A stretch of DNA of 12,528 bases. Origin: JBHHYR01 sp046757585. Lineage in GTDB: Bacteria; Desulfobacterota; Binatia; HRBIN30. Each line of letters opens with the position of its first letter. Within the stretch, counting starts at the first letter, position 1. Made by a program: the position numbers and the translations under genes. The stretch spans positions 1-12,528 of the forward strand of contig JBHHYR010000112.1 of NCBI GenBank assembly GCA_046757585.1, given 5' to 3'. Positions 1-6,825 of this stretch are shown here, in pieces. A model generated the notes under the pieces. It did no database searches. It was not told where the DNA came from and saw only the letters and a program-made list of their open reading frames with translations.

Positions 1-1
1 C

Positions 2-934
2 CTGGGCATCGTGCTTGTGGGGAGTGGCAGCTGGCCATCTACACTGGAGATCGGGCAGCGGATTGGATACTTGGTGTTTTTTGCGATGGGCAGCGGCGCG
101 CTTGCACGACAGACGCACCGGCACCTGCAAGCGCGGGTGCGCGAAGAGGCGCACCGCCTCGCCGTGGAGGAGGTAACGGCCACTGTCAGTCACGATCTCA
201 AGAATCCGCTCGCGGCAGTAGCTGGCTTGGTTGATATGCTCCTGGACTCCGCGGCGGACAACCTGTCGCTCGACCAGCGAGCGTTATTGCATCGCATCGA
301 CGCGAACACTCGGCAGATGAGCAACCTCGTGGCGAACCTGCTCGACGCCGAGTTGATTGGACGCGGCCTGCAAACGTTTCGGCCGGCACCCACCGATCTC
401 AATGCGCTCGTGCGTCGCGTCGCTGAGGCCCAGGCGCATCAGGCTGAGGCAAAGCAGATCGGCTTGGTGCTGGACCTGAACCCTCGGCTGCCCATAGCCG
501 TCGTGGATGGCCGGATGATCGAGCGGCTGGTTGCCAACCTGCTCAGCAACGCCGTGAAGTTTACACCGGAAAGCGGCGCCATCCGGGTATCGACCCATCC
601 TCTCGGCTCGCGAATCGGGATCGAAGTCTGGGATAGCGGGCCCGGCGTAGCGCCCGCCCTGCGCTCGAGCCTCTTCCAGAAGTTCGTCCACCAGGAGGAC
701 ACCCCCGGCATCGGCCTCGGGCTCTACATTTGCAAGTCCGTCGTGGAACAACACCGGGGATCGATTTCTGTCAGCAACGCACCGGGCGGTGGAGTCGCGT
801 TCGTTGCGGAACTGCCGGTGGGGAAGCCCGCGAACGTAGCCGCCCGTACCTCGCAGAGCGGGCGGCGACGCCCCCGAGCGCACCGCGCGCCGTGGCACGT
901 ACGACGACAGGTTGGTGCGCTCATGCGGGGATAG
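2..934 (+). CDS. Sensor histidine kinase, C-terminal part (5' end outside window)
   Basis: Autophosphorylating sensor kinase of a two-component system; it would pass phosphate to a response regulator that is not in the window. The frame is open to the left edge, so the first in-frame GTG at 11 is probably internal. Numbering from that GTG, a hydrophobic stretch near 18-32 looks like the last membrane helix. A charged linker leads to the H-box with the phospho-acceptor His61 (HDLKNP), then the N-box around Asn176-Asn180 (NLLSNAVKF), the G1 box DSGPG at 208-212 and the G2 box GIGLGL at 233-238. This is a complete HisKA plus HATPase_c pair. After the ATPase fold (about residue 270) comes an Arg-rich tail of about 37 residues that does not look like kinase sequence. 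It could be a real basic tail or read-through from a frame change. The family is certain; the signal sensed is unknown because the sensor domain is missing. Confidence 0.93.
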   Translation: MGIVLVGSGSWPSTLEIGQRIGYLVFFAMGSGALARQTHRHLQARVREEAHRLAVEEVTATVSHDLKNPLAAVAGLVDMLLDSAADNLSLDQRALLHRIDANTRQMSNLVANLLDAELIGRGLQTFRPAPTDLNALVRRVAEAQAHQAEAKQIGLVLDLNPRLPIAVVDGRMIERLVANLLSNAVKFTPESGAIRVSTHPLGSRIGIEVWDSGPGVAPALRSSLFQKFVHQEDTPGIGLGLYICKSVVEQHRGSISVSNAPGGGVAFVAELPVGKPANVAARTSQSGRRRPRAHRAPWHVRRQVGALMRG

Positions 935-1106
935 GGAAAGAGCAGAGATGCTCGACCTCGCATCCGGCTTCCGTGTGGATGGTGACTGATGCTATGGTTG
1001 AGGCGCTATGGCTGATTGCCGCTTGCGCTTGACCGGTCGCTCGCACGGCGTGCGCGTCGAACGTCACGCCGATTCCTTGGGTTTCACTGTGAGGACCGCC
1101 TGACCC

Positions 1107-1613
1107 ATGAGCGCACGTGTCACCGCGATCACCGCGGGAATAATTACCGTGGCCCTGGGGTGCGCCGGGCTCGCGTATCCTAGCCGCGTGATGGGCGTGC
1201 TGGGCCTCGGGATCCCGAGTCCGTCGCAGGCTGCCGCCGCGTTGGGCGAGGTACGCGCCATCTACGGAGGCCTGTTTGTCGTCCTGGGCGTTTACACGCT
1301 TCTGGCAGCGCTGAACCCCGCGGCACATCGGGCACGCCTCCTGTTTATTGGGTTGCTGTGGCTCGGCGCCTGTGCCGGTCGCCTCGTGGGTGTGAGTGTG
1401 GACGGGAACCCGGGACTGCCGGGATGGGTCGCCGTTAGCTTCGAAGTGCTGATGGGCGGCGCGTTGGTCGGCGCCTCCGTCCGCAAGCCGATCACCCCTG
1501 CTCCTGTGGACTCGCGGCCCCAGGTGACGCCCACCGCGCCCGCCAACGCTGCGGCGCGCGGCCCGGAACCCGCTGCGGACGCCTCGGTCGGGGCGGGCCC
1601 TTCTGGCGCGTGA
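1107..1613 (+). CDS. DUF4345-like small integral membrane protein
   Basis: Hypothetical membrane protein of 168 residues with four predicted helices at about 6-24, 53-69, 77-96 and 107-124. The segment GEVRAIYGG (47-55), with acidic and Arg residues at the start of helix 2, matches what I recall of the DUF4345 family; no biochemical function is established for it. After residue 125 the protein becomes a roughly 40-residue Pro/Ala/Gly-rich tail without obvious fold, probably a disordered end. The ATG at 1107 has GAGGA at 1091-1095, a somewhat long spacing of 11 nt. The stop lies 18 bp before the universal stress protein gene, so the two are probably cotranscribed. The 172 bp upstream (935-1106) contain no gene and no promoter that I can defend. 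Membership of DUF4345 is from memory of the motif, so moderately sure; membrane location is clear. Confidence 0.75.
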   Translation: MSARVTAITAGIITVALGCAGLAYPSRVMGVLGLGIPSPSQAAAALGEVRAIYGGLFVVLGVYTLLAALNPAAHRARLLFIGLLWLGACAGRLVGVSVDGNPGLPGWVAVSFEVLMGGALVGASVRKPITPAPVDSRPQVTPTAPANAAARGPEPAADASVGAGPSGA

Positions 1614-1631
1614 CGGCGGAGGAAGGACGGC

Positions 1632-2087
1632 ATGGTCAACGGATTCGTACGCATCATGTTGCCGGTTGACTTCTCCCGCCATTGTAGCCGCGCAACGGAG
1701 TATGCCGCGTGGTTTGCTCGTTCCTGTGGCGCCGCGGTGCACTTGGTCCACGTGATCGGCAATCCCGCTGACGCACTTTACGAACCACAGGAGGTGCCAA
1801 ATTGGGATATGGTCGACCACGCGGAGAAGAAGGCTCGTGCGATGCTCGAGGAAAGCGCGCGCCGCTGCCTGCCCGAGGAGAGCCCGCTCACGTATCATAT
1901 CGTGCACGGGGACCCGTATGAGAAGCTCCTGGACACGGCAAAGCGGATCGAGCCCGATCTGATCGTCGTATCCACACACGGCCGCAGCGGGGTGGCGCAT
2001 CTCATCATCGGTAGCGTGGCGGAAAGAATTGTTCGCCACGCACCGTGTCCGGTCTTTGTGGTCCCGGCCTCACGAGGGGCAGACTGA
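1632..2087 (+). CDS. Universal stress protein, UspA family
   Basis: Single-domain, 151-residue cytoplasmic protein of the usual UspA length. It starts with the beta-strand and Asp of the nucleotide site (IMLPVDFS, Asp13) and ends with the family signature GSVAERIVRHAPCPVFVV at 127-144. The ATP-binding consensus is G-2x-G-9x-G-S/T. Here it reads Ser114-2x-Gly117-9x-Gly127-Ser128, so the first Gly is replaced by Ser and the rest is intact; ATP binding is plausible but not assured. Members of this family modulate stress survival, often by ATP-dependent conformational switching. The start ATG at 1632 follows a strong purine-rich ribosome site at about 1617-1626. Its close position behind the DUF4345-like gene suggests one transcript, perhaps a membrane-stress pair. 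Family call is firm; the specific role is unknown. Confidence 0.93.
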   Translation: MVNGFVRIMLPVDFSRHCSRATEYAAWFARSCGAAVHLVHVIGNPADALYEPQEVPNWDMVDHAEKKARAMLEESARRCLPEESPLTYHIVHGDPYEKLLDTAKRIEPDLIVVSTHGRSGVAHLIIGSVAERIVRHAPCPVFVVPASRGAD

Positions 2088-2122
2088 GCGGGCAGGCCGC
2101 CGGGCCCCTCCTCCCACGTGCC

Positions 2123-2129
2123 AGAGGAG
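2123..2129 (+). promoter_or_regulatory. Ribosome binding site deciding the SDR start
   Basis: AGAGGAG ends 10 nt before the ATG at 2140. A longer in-frame reading from 2029 would overlap the end of the universal stress protein gene and add 37 residues with no family resemblance. This site and the immediate TGxxxxxG fold start at residue 9 favour 2140. Confidence 0.6.
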
Positions 2130-2139
2130 CACCTGGAGC

Positions 2140-2841
2140 ATGTCATCAGCGGTGTGCGTGATCACCGGGGTTGGCCCCGCCAACGGAGCGGCGTTCGCGC
2201 GCAGGTTCGCGGCAGAAGGCTTCCGTGTCGCCATGCTCGCGCGGTCGGCGGCGCACCTGCGGGAGCTCGAAGCGAAGGTGGAGGGGGCGAAGGGATACGC
2301 CGTCGACGTGGGAGACCCCAGTGGTGTGGCTGCAACCTTTGCACGGATTCGCTCCGACCTGGGGCCGGTGCGCGTCCTGATCCACAATGCCGGCAGCGGC
2401 GCCTTCTGTGATTTCATGGGCACCACCGTTGACGTCTTTGAACGAAGCTGGAGAACGAACGCGTTGGGGCTCCTGCTCTGCGGGCAAGCGGCGGCCGCCG
2501 ATATGCTGGCCGCGGGCGGAGGCACGATCGTCGTGATCGGTGCGACGGCCTCGCTGCGCGGCGGTGCCAATTTCGCGGGCTTCGCACCGGCCAAGGCGGC
2601 GCAGCGCTCGCTGGCACAGTCGATGGCACGAAGCTTGGGTTCTCGCGGCGTCCACGTGGCCTATGTTGTCATCGACGGCGTCATTGACGGTCCTCGCACC
2701 CGAGCCATGCTGCCGGGCCAGCCGGGCACGTTCTTCTTGCAGCCGGAGCATATCGCTGACACGGTGTTCCATCTCGTGCGACAGGAGCGCTCGGCATGGA
2801 CGTTCGAGCTCGACCTACGGCCGTTCGGGGAGAAGTGGTAG
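2140..2841 (+). CDS. Atypical short-chain dehydrogenase/reductase (SDR)
   Basis: NAD(P)-dependent oxidoreductase fold of 233 residues, cytoplasmic. From the ATG at 2140 the Rossmann start is TGVGPANG (9-16), a variant of the usual TGxxxGxG. Next come Asp56 of the adenine-binding DV motif, the HNAG motif (82-85) and the structural Asn107 (TNALG). The catalytic region is unusual. The YxxxK motif reads Phe148-Ala-Pro-Ala-Lys152, so the catalytic Tyr is Phe, and the position 13 residues earlier, normally Ser, is Ala135. Thr136 and Ser138 lie nearby. I recall related SDRs with FAxAK in place of YxxxK, so this is probably a natural subfamily rather than sequencing damage. It may bind cofactor without classic hydride-transfer chemistry, or use another acid. 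Start chosen by the ribosome site at 2123-2129. Substrate unknown; its setting beside lipid genes hints at acyl or hydroxyacyl compounds. Confidence 0.88.
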   Translation: MSSAVCVITGVGPANGAAFARRFAAEGFRVAMLARSAAHLRELEAKVEGAKGYAVDVGDPSGVAATFARIRSDLGPVRVLIHNAGSGAFCDFMGTTVDVFERSWRTNALGLLLCGQAAAADMLAAGGGTIVVIGATASLRGGANFAGFAPAKAAQRSLAQSMARSLGSRGVHVAYVVIDGVIDGPRTRAMLPGQPGTFFLQPEHIADTVFHLVRQERSAWTFELDLRPFGEKW

Positions 2842-2905
2842 CCGCGCGACGCTCAGCCGTGGGGCCGGCCACCATCCGCCGGCGCGATCGTCATGACGCA
2901 GAGAG

Positions 2906-4132
2906 GTGACACAGTGTGACAGTGAACGCCTGATGTGGTTCGTCTGCAGCGTGCCGGTGGCGATCGGGCTGCTTCTCGTGTGCGCCACCTCCGGGGCCGC
3001 CGAGGTCTGCGCCTATGTCGTGAATAGCGGCGCCGACACCGTTTCCGTTATCGACGCGTCGGCGCATGTGGTGCGGGCCACGATCCCGGTCGGGCGGAGT
3101 CCGCGCGCGGTGGTGATCAGCCCTGACGCGCGGCGGGCCTATGTGGCCAACGCACACTCCCGCACGCTGTCGGTCATCGACACAGCAACAAACACGGTCC
3201 AGGAGACGGTACCAGCAGGGCGAGATCCGCGCGACCTTGCCATCACCCGCGACGGCGCTCTTGTGTATGTGACGAATGGCAGCTCCGACGCGGTCTCGGT
3301 CATTGACACCGCCACCGCTACCCTGGTTGCTACTGACATACCCGCTGGCAGCAGCCCGCGCGGCATTGCCCTGACGCCCGACGGCACGCGGGCGTACGTC
3401 ACCAGTGTGATCGACGATCGCGTCGCGGTCATCGACACCGCGACCCGTGCGGTGATCGACACCGTGGCGGCGCGCAAGGGACCCCTTGATGTGGCGATCA
3501 CGCCCGATGGCATGTGCGCGTACGTCACCAACGGGAACGCCGTTTCGGTCATTGATGTTCGCACCGATACGGTCGTCCTCAACCTTCGGGTCGGGAACAG
3601 CCCACGCACCGTGGCTGTCGCTCCGGACGGGCGGTACGTGTATGCTGGGAACAGCAGCAAGGTCTTCGTGATCGATGCCGCCAGCCGGACGATCGACAGG
3701 GCGGTGCGGATCGCTCGTCCCCGGGCCATTGCGGTCACCCCGGACAGCAACCGGATCTATGTCGCGAGCGGGAACGCCGTGACCGTCATGGACGCCAGGG
3801 GCCGCGTCGTCGCGCCCGACATTGCGGTTGGCGACAGTCCGGTCGATATCGCCATCGCTGCGGTGGCAACCGGTTGCGGTGCCGTTCCACCGGCGACCGC
3901 CACGGCAACGCCTCCGCCATCTCCCACTCCCACGTTCGCGGCGTGCGCCGGCGACTGCAGTGGTGATGCAGTGGTCACCGTCGACGAGCTCCTGACCCTC
4001 GTGCGGATCGCGCTTGGCACAGCGCCGGTGTCCGTCTGCGAGGCGGGGGACCTCACTGGGGATGACGAGATCAGCGTGAACGAGATTCTGTTCGCGGTAC
4101 GCGCCGCGCTCGACGGCTGCCGCGCGGGATAG
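2906..4132 (+). CDS. Secreted YVTN seven-repeat beta-propeller with dockerin-like Ca-binding C-terminus
   Basis: Extracytoplasmic repeat protein of 408 residues. A hydrophobic stretch at 13-31 is a likely signal peptide. From about 35 to 322 there are seven repeats of roughly 40 residues, each with AYVTN-type, VSVID-type and PDG-type signatures, which fits one seven-bladed propeller. A Pro/Thr-rich linker (328-343) leads to a Cys-bounded module (347-405) with two EF-hand-like loops. Loop 1 ligands are Asp350, Ser352, Asp354 and Glu361; loop 2 ligands are Asp382, Thr384, Asp386, Glu388 and Glu393. Each loop is followed by a helix (ELLTLVRIALG; EILFAVRAAL), as in type I dockerins. Such propellers often act as binding or scaffold proteins; no enzyme site is visible. 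The GTG at 2906 abuts a GAGAGG sequence. The ATG at 2933 would give a shorter N-terminus without the Arg before the hydrophobic core, so the start is uncertain. The propeller and module are clear; the partner is unknown. Confidence 0.88.
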   Translation: MTQCDSERLMWFVCSVPVAIGLLLVCATSGAAEVCAYVVNSGADTVSVIDASAHVVRATIPVGRSPRAVVISPDARRAYVANAHSRTLSVIDTATNTVQETVPAGRDPRDLAITRDGALVYVTNGSSDAVSVIDTATATLVATDIPAGSSPRGIALTPDGTRAYVTSVIDDRVAVIDTATRAVIDTVAARKGPLDVAITPDGMCAYVTNGNAVSVIDVRTDTVVLNLRVGNSPRTVAVAPDGRYVYAGNSSKVFVIDAASRTIDRAVRIARPRAIAVTPDSNRIYVASGNAVTVMDARGRVVAPDIAVGDSPVDIAIAAVATGCGAVPPATATATPPPSPTPTFAACAGDCSGDAVVTVDELLTLVRIALGTAPVSVCEAGDLTGDDEISVNEILFAVRAALDGCRAG

Positions 4133-4190
4133 AAAGGGCCTGGACACCACTGGCGCCGATGGGCTATCTGGCCTGGATTCGGGGGACTAG

Positions 4191-5081
4191 ATGATCAGTG
4201 ACCAGTTCGCAGCTCTGGGCGCCAGCTTTGAAGCGGCGCCGTACAATGCCAGCCTGGGCGTCCGGGTCGAGTCGCTGGAACCGGGCCGGGCGCGCCTGCG
4301 GGTGCCGTATAAGGACGAAAACTCCAATCCCGGTCGAGCGCTCCATGGTGGCGTGGCGGCCTCGGCCATCAACATTGGCGGTGCGCTGGCGGCCTGGACG
4401 GGGCTCAACACGCGGCCGGAGCTGGAAACGGGGACGCTGGACCTGAGCGTCAACTATCTGGCAGCGGCCATCGGCGAGGACATCATCGCGACTGCAGAGG
4501 TCCTGCGGCGCGGGAAGGAAATCGTTTACAGTGATGTCGACGTTCGCAATCAGGCCGACAAGCGGATCGCCAAGGGCCTGGTGACCTATCGTGCTTTCGA
4601 CTACGGCTCGCAGCCCGCCGCCCGCCAGCGCCAGCGCGCGGTGATGCCGGACATTCCTGCGACCACACGCGCGCTGATCCAAGGCGCGCGCGCGTTCGTT
4701 TCCGTTCCGTTCATCGCCCGTTTGGGGATAGTGGTGGAACATGCGCAGGACGGACAAGCGGTGCTTGGCATGCCGTTCAAGCATGAGAACGCCGATGCCG
4801 GCGACGCGGTCCATGAAGGAGCGTTGGCGGCGCTGGTCGATACCAGTGGCGCGCTCGCTTCGTGGTCGATCACCGGGCTCAATTTTGCCTACAAGGCATC
4901 CACCGTCGGTATCCACGTCAACTACCTGGCCCGCGCCTGGCGCGAAGAGGTGGTCGCACATGCGCGGACGCTTCGCCGAAACAACGAGATCTTTCTGAAT
5001 ACCGTCACGGTCAGCGGCCGCAGGTCAGGCCATGTTATCGCGGCCGGGTCCGTGACCTACCGGATCGTCGTGACGGATTGA
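4191..5081 (+). CDS. Double hotdog-fold acyl-CoA thioesterase-like protein (PaaI-like)
   Basis: A 296-residue protein built of two hotdog domains (about 1-138 and 155-296), an internal duplication with corresponding motifs about 156 residues apart. PaaI-type thioesterases hydrolyse acyl-CoA to free acid and CoA, using an HGG motif and an acidic residue on the following helix. Domain 1 has His52-Gly53-Gly54 but Asn61 where the acid is expected. Domain 2 has His208-Glu209-Gly210 with Asp217 present. The preceding segments also match (KDENSNPG at 41-48, KHENADAG at 197-204). Each half thus keeps part of the active-site signature, and a composite or single functional site is possible. The ATG at 4191 follows GGGGGA with short spacing. 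The gene is the last on the plus strand before convergent genes begin. It is likely to act in acyl-CoA turnover, in keeping with the ligase and thiolase opposite it; the substrate is unknown. Confidence 0.88.
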   Translation: MISDQFAALGASFEAAPYNASLGVRVESLEPGRARLRVPYKDENSNPGRALHGGVAASAINIGGALAAWTGLNTRPELETGTLDLSVNYLAAAIGEDIIATAEVLRRGKEIVYSDVDVRNQADKRIAKGLVTYRAFDYGSQPAARQRQRAVMPDIPATTRALIQGARAFVSVPFIARLGIVVEHAQDGQAVLGMPFKHENADAGDAVHEGALAALVDTSGALASWSITGLNFAYKASTVGIHVNYLARAWREEVVAHARTLRRNNEIFLNTVTVSGRRSGHVIAAGSVTYRIVVTD

Positions 5082-5142
5082 GCTGCCGCGGCCGAGGACG
5101 TACCCGCGTGGCGTCTGGTTGCGGACTGCGGTGCGGCCGCTC

Positions 5143-6750
5143 TTACCTCTCGGTATAGATGGTGGCACCCGGAGCCTTGAAACGTTCGAAGAGGAAACGC
5201 TCCTGCGGCTTCTCGGAGGCGGTCTTGGGGATCGCGTCGAGGACCTGGAGGTACGTGGGAACGAAATTCGGCTCGAGCCCCTTGCGGCATCGGGCGAAAA
5301 TGGCGTCGGCGGAGAAGTCAACACCCGGCGTCGGTACGATCGCTGCCACGACGTCCTTTTCGCCGGGTGCCCCCGAGGCGGCGGGCACGCCGTACACGAA
5401 CACGTCGGAAACAGCCGGGTCCTCCGCAATCACTTTTTCGATGAACCCGGTGTTGATGAAGTCGCCGTTGTGGCGGATGCTGCCTCCCTTGCGGTAGTCG
5501 AAAAAGAACCAGCCGTCGGCATCCCGGTGGCCCATGTCGCCGCTGCGCAACCAGCCGCCCGCGGTCTTTTCGCGCGACGCCTGCTCGTTCCCGAAATACT
5601 CGACGCTCGCGGGCTCGCCAGTGGCCGGACGCGATACGATCTCCCCGATCACGCCGGGTGGGCATTCGTTGTCGTTCTCGTCAACGATCCGCATTGCCAG
5701 GCCTGGTACCGGCTTTCCGAAGCTGCCGGGCGGGCCGGCGCCGATCGGCTTGAAGGCGAGCCCGCCTTCGACCGCACCGTACCACTCGAACACGCGTACG
5801 GCGAAACGCTGCTCGAAGGGCTCGCAGATCGCTGCGGGCATGCCGGCGTCGATGACCATACGCACCGGGTTGTCCGCATCGTCCGGCCGCGGCGGCTCGC
5901 TGTAGATGGCAGTGGCCATACCCCCGAGCATCGAAAATGTGGTGCAGCCGTAGCGCCGGCAGATGTCCCATAAACGCGACTTCGTGAAGCGGCGGCTGAA
6001 GACGGCGCGCAGCCCCATGTACAGTGATGGGCCGAGCGTGACGGCTTGCGCATTGCCGTGCGTGAGCGAGAGGCCTGTGTACGGCCGATCGTCGGGCTGA
6101 TAGCCGAGCAGCGAGCCGAGCATCCCGAACAGGCCGAAGCGCACGTTGGGGAACACAACACCCTTTGGGTCACCAGTGGTGCCCGACGTGTAAATGATCT
6201 GCAGTGGATCGTTGGGCGACGAGAGGCGCACATCCACCGTTGCCACCGGTTTGGCCAACACCGCGTTGAGAGACTCGGCGTTCGCCGGCGCGATGGGCGC
6301 CGGCGTCTCGCGAGTCTGCAGAGCAAGGGTCCACTGGAGCGCCGGGACGGTCGCCCGCACCGCCTCGATCTCGGTGAGGCAGTAATCGGCGCAGATGATG
6401 CCCTGGCAGCCTGACTGCCGCAACATGTACGCGAGCTTGTCACCCCGTGTGCGCGGGTCGATCGGGACGTACACGGTCGCGGTGATCGACGCCGCGATCA
6501 TCGTCTCGACGAACTCGGGGTGGTTACGCATCATCAGGCCGAAGCGTTGGCCAGGTGCCATGCCGTGGCTGATCAGTGTGGCCGCGATCCGGTTGGCATT
6601 CTCCTGCATCTCGGCGTAAGTCCGCACCTCGTCCGGCAGGCCGCCGTCCCCCAGGCTCCAGCGCTCGAAGGTGAGCACATCGAGGTCGGGCCGTTGTTCG
6701 GCGCGCAGGGCGATGAGATCGGCCAGGATCAGCTCGTTGCGTTCACGCAT
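5143..6750 (-). CDS. AMP-forming acyl-CoA ligase (class I adenylate-forming enzyme)
   Basis: Cytoplasmic ATP-dependent acid:CoA ligase of 535 residues, a normal length. It activates a carboxylic acid to an acyl-AMP and then to the CoA thioester. Motifs in order: phosphate loop YTSGTTGDPKG (187-197), aromatic acid-site motif EWYGAVEGG (322-330), SGDMG (403-407), the hinge region around YRKGGSIRHNGDFI (419-432), and the C-terminal catalytic Lys514 in PKTASEK. In the hinge the family's usual (S/Y)xxEVE after the Asn is TGFIEKVI. Overall style is that of the crotonobetaine/carnitine-CoA ligase-like and fatty-acid-CoA ligase-like groups; the acid is not predictable. The ATG at 6750 is preferred over an in-frame GTG at 6768 because GGAGAG sits 7 nt upstream. 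It is the last gene of the minus-strand operon, 75 bp after the thiolase, and converges on the thioesterase gene 61 bp away. No convincing terminator is visible in that gap. Confidence 0.93.
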   Translation of the reverse strand: MRERNELILADLIALRAEQRPDLDVLTFERWSLGDGGLPDEVRTYAEMQENANRIAATLISHGMAPGQRFGLMMRNHPEFVETMIAASITATVYVPIDPRTRGDKLAYMLRQSGCQGIICADYCLTEIEAVRATVPALQWTLALQTRETPAPIAPANAESLNAVLAKPVATVDVRLSSPNDPLQIIYTSGTTGDPKGVVFPNVRFGLFGMLGSLLGYQPDDRPYTGLSLTHGNAQAVTLGPSLYMGLRAVFSRRFTKSRLWDICRRYGCTTFSMLGGMATAIYSEPPRPDDADNPVRMVIDAGMPAAICEPFEQRFAVRVFEWYGAVEGGLAFKPIGAGPPGSFGKPVPGLAMRIVDENDNECPPGVIGEIVSRPATGEPASVEYFGNEQASREKTAGGWLRSGDMGHRDADGWFFFDYRKGGSIRHNGDFINTGFIEKVIAEDPAVSDVFVYGVPAASGAPGEKDVVAAIVPTPGVDFSADAIFARCRKGLEPNFVPTYLQVLDAIPKTASEKPQERFLFERFKAPGATIYTER

Positions 6751-6757
6751 GGTGGTT

Positions 6758-6763
6758 CTCTCC
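6758..6763 (-). promoter_or_regulatory. Ribosome binding site deciding the acyl-CoA ligase start
   Basis: On the minus strand this reads GGAGAG and ends 7 nt before the ATG at 6750. The alternative GTG at 6768 lies upstream of this site, so translation most likely starts at 6750. Confidence 0.6.
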
Positions 6764-6825
6764 AGCACACCCCCTTGTCCCGCGCTCGGGGAGCGCGCGG
6801 GGCCGGTCCGTCCGGGCAGCCGAGC

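Noticed and set aside
1042..1054. CGCAC/GTGCG hairpin upstream of the DUF4345-like gene
   Set aside because: Five-bp stem with a 3-nt loop and no T run; chance level.
921..2039. Minus-strand open frame of 372 codons opposite the DUF4345-like and stress protein genes
   Set aside because: No recognisable motif, crosses two well-supported plus-strand genes and their intergenic gap, composition typical of antisense frames in GC-rich DNA.
2029..2139. Upstream extension of the SDR frame into the stress protein gene
   Set aside because: The extra 37 residues lack SDR character and the ATG at 2140 has its own ribosome site.
2891..4150. Minus-strand open frame of 419 codons covering the whole beta-propeller gene
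   Set aside because: Its product is a His/Arg/Gly/Asp-rich string without fold signatures and mirrors the repeat period of the plus-strand gene. It is a by-product of GC-rich codon use, while the plus-strand frame has a clear signal peptide, seven repeats and calcium loops.
5082..5142. Bidirectional terminator between the convergent thioesterase and ligase genes
   Set aside because: GC-rich palindromes (GCCGCGGC, GCGGCCGC) are present but there is no stable long stem and no T run on either strand.
5119..5973. Plus-strand open frame of 284 codons inside the acyl-CoA ligase gene
   Set aside because: Antisense to conserved ligase motifs; no domain of its own.
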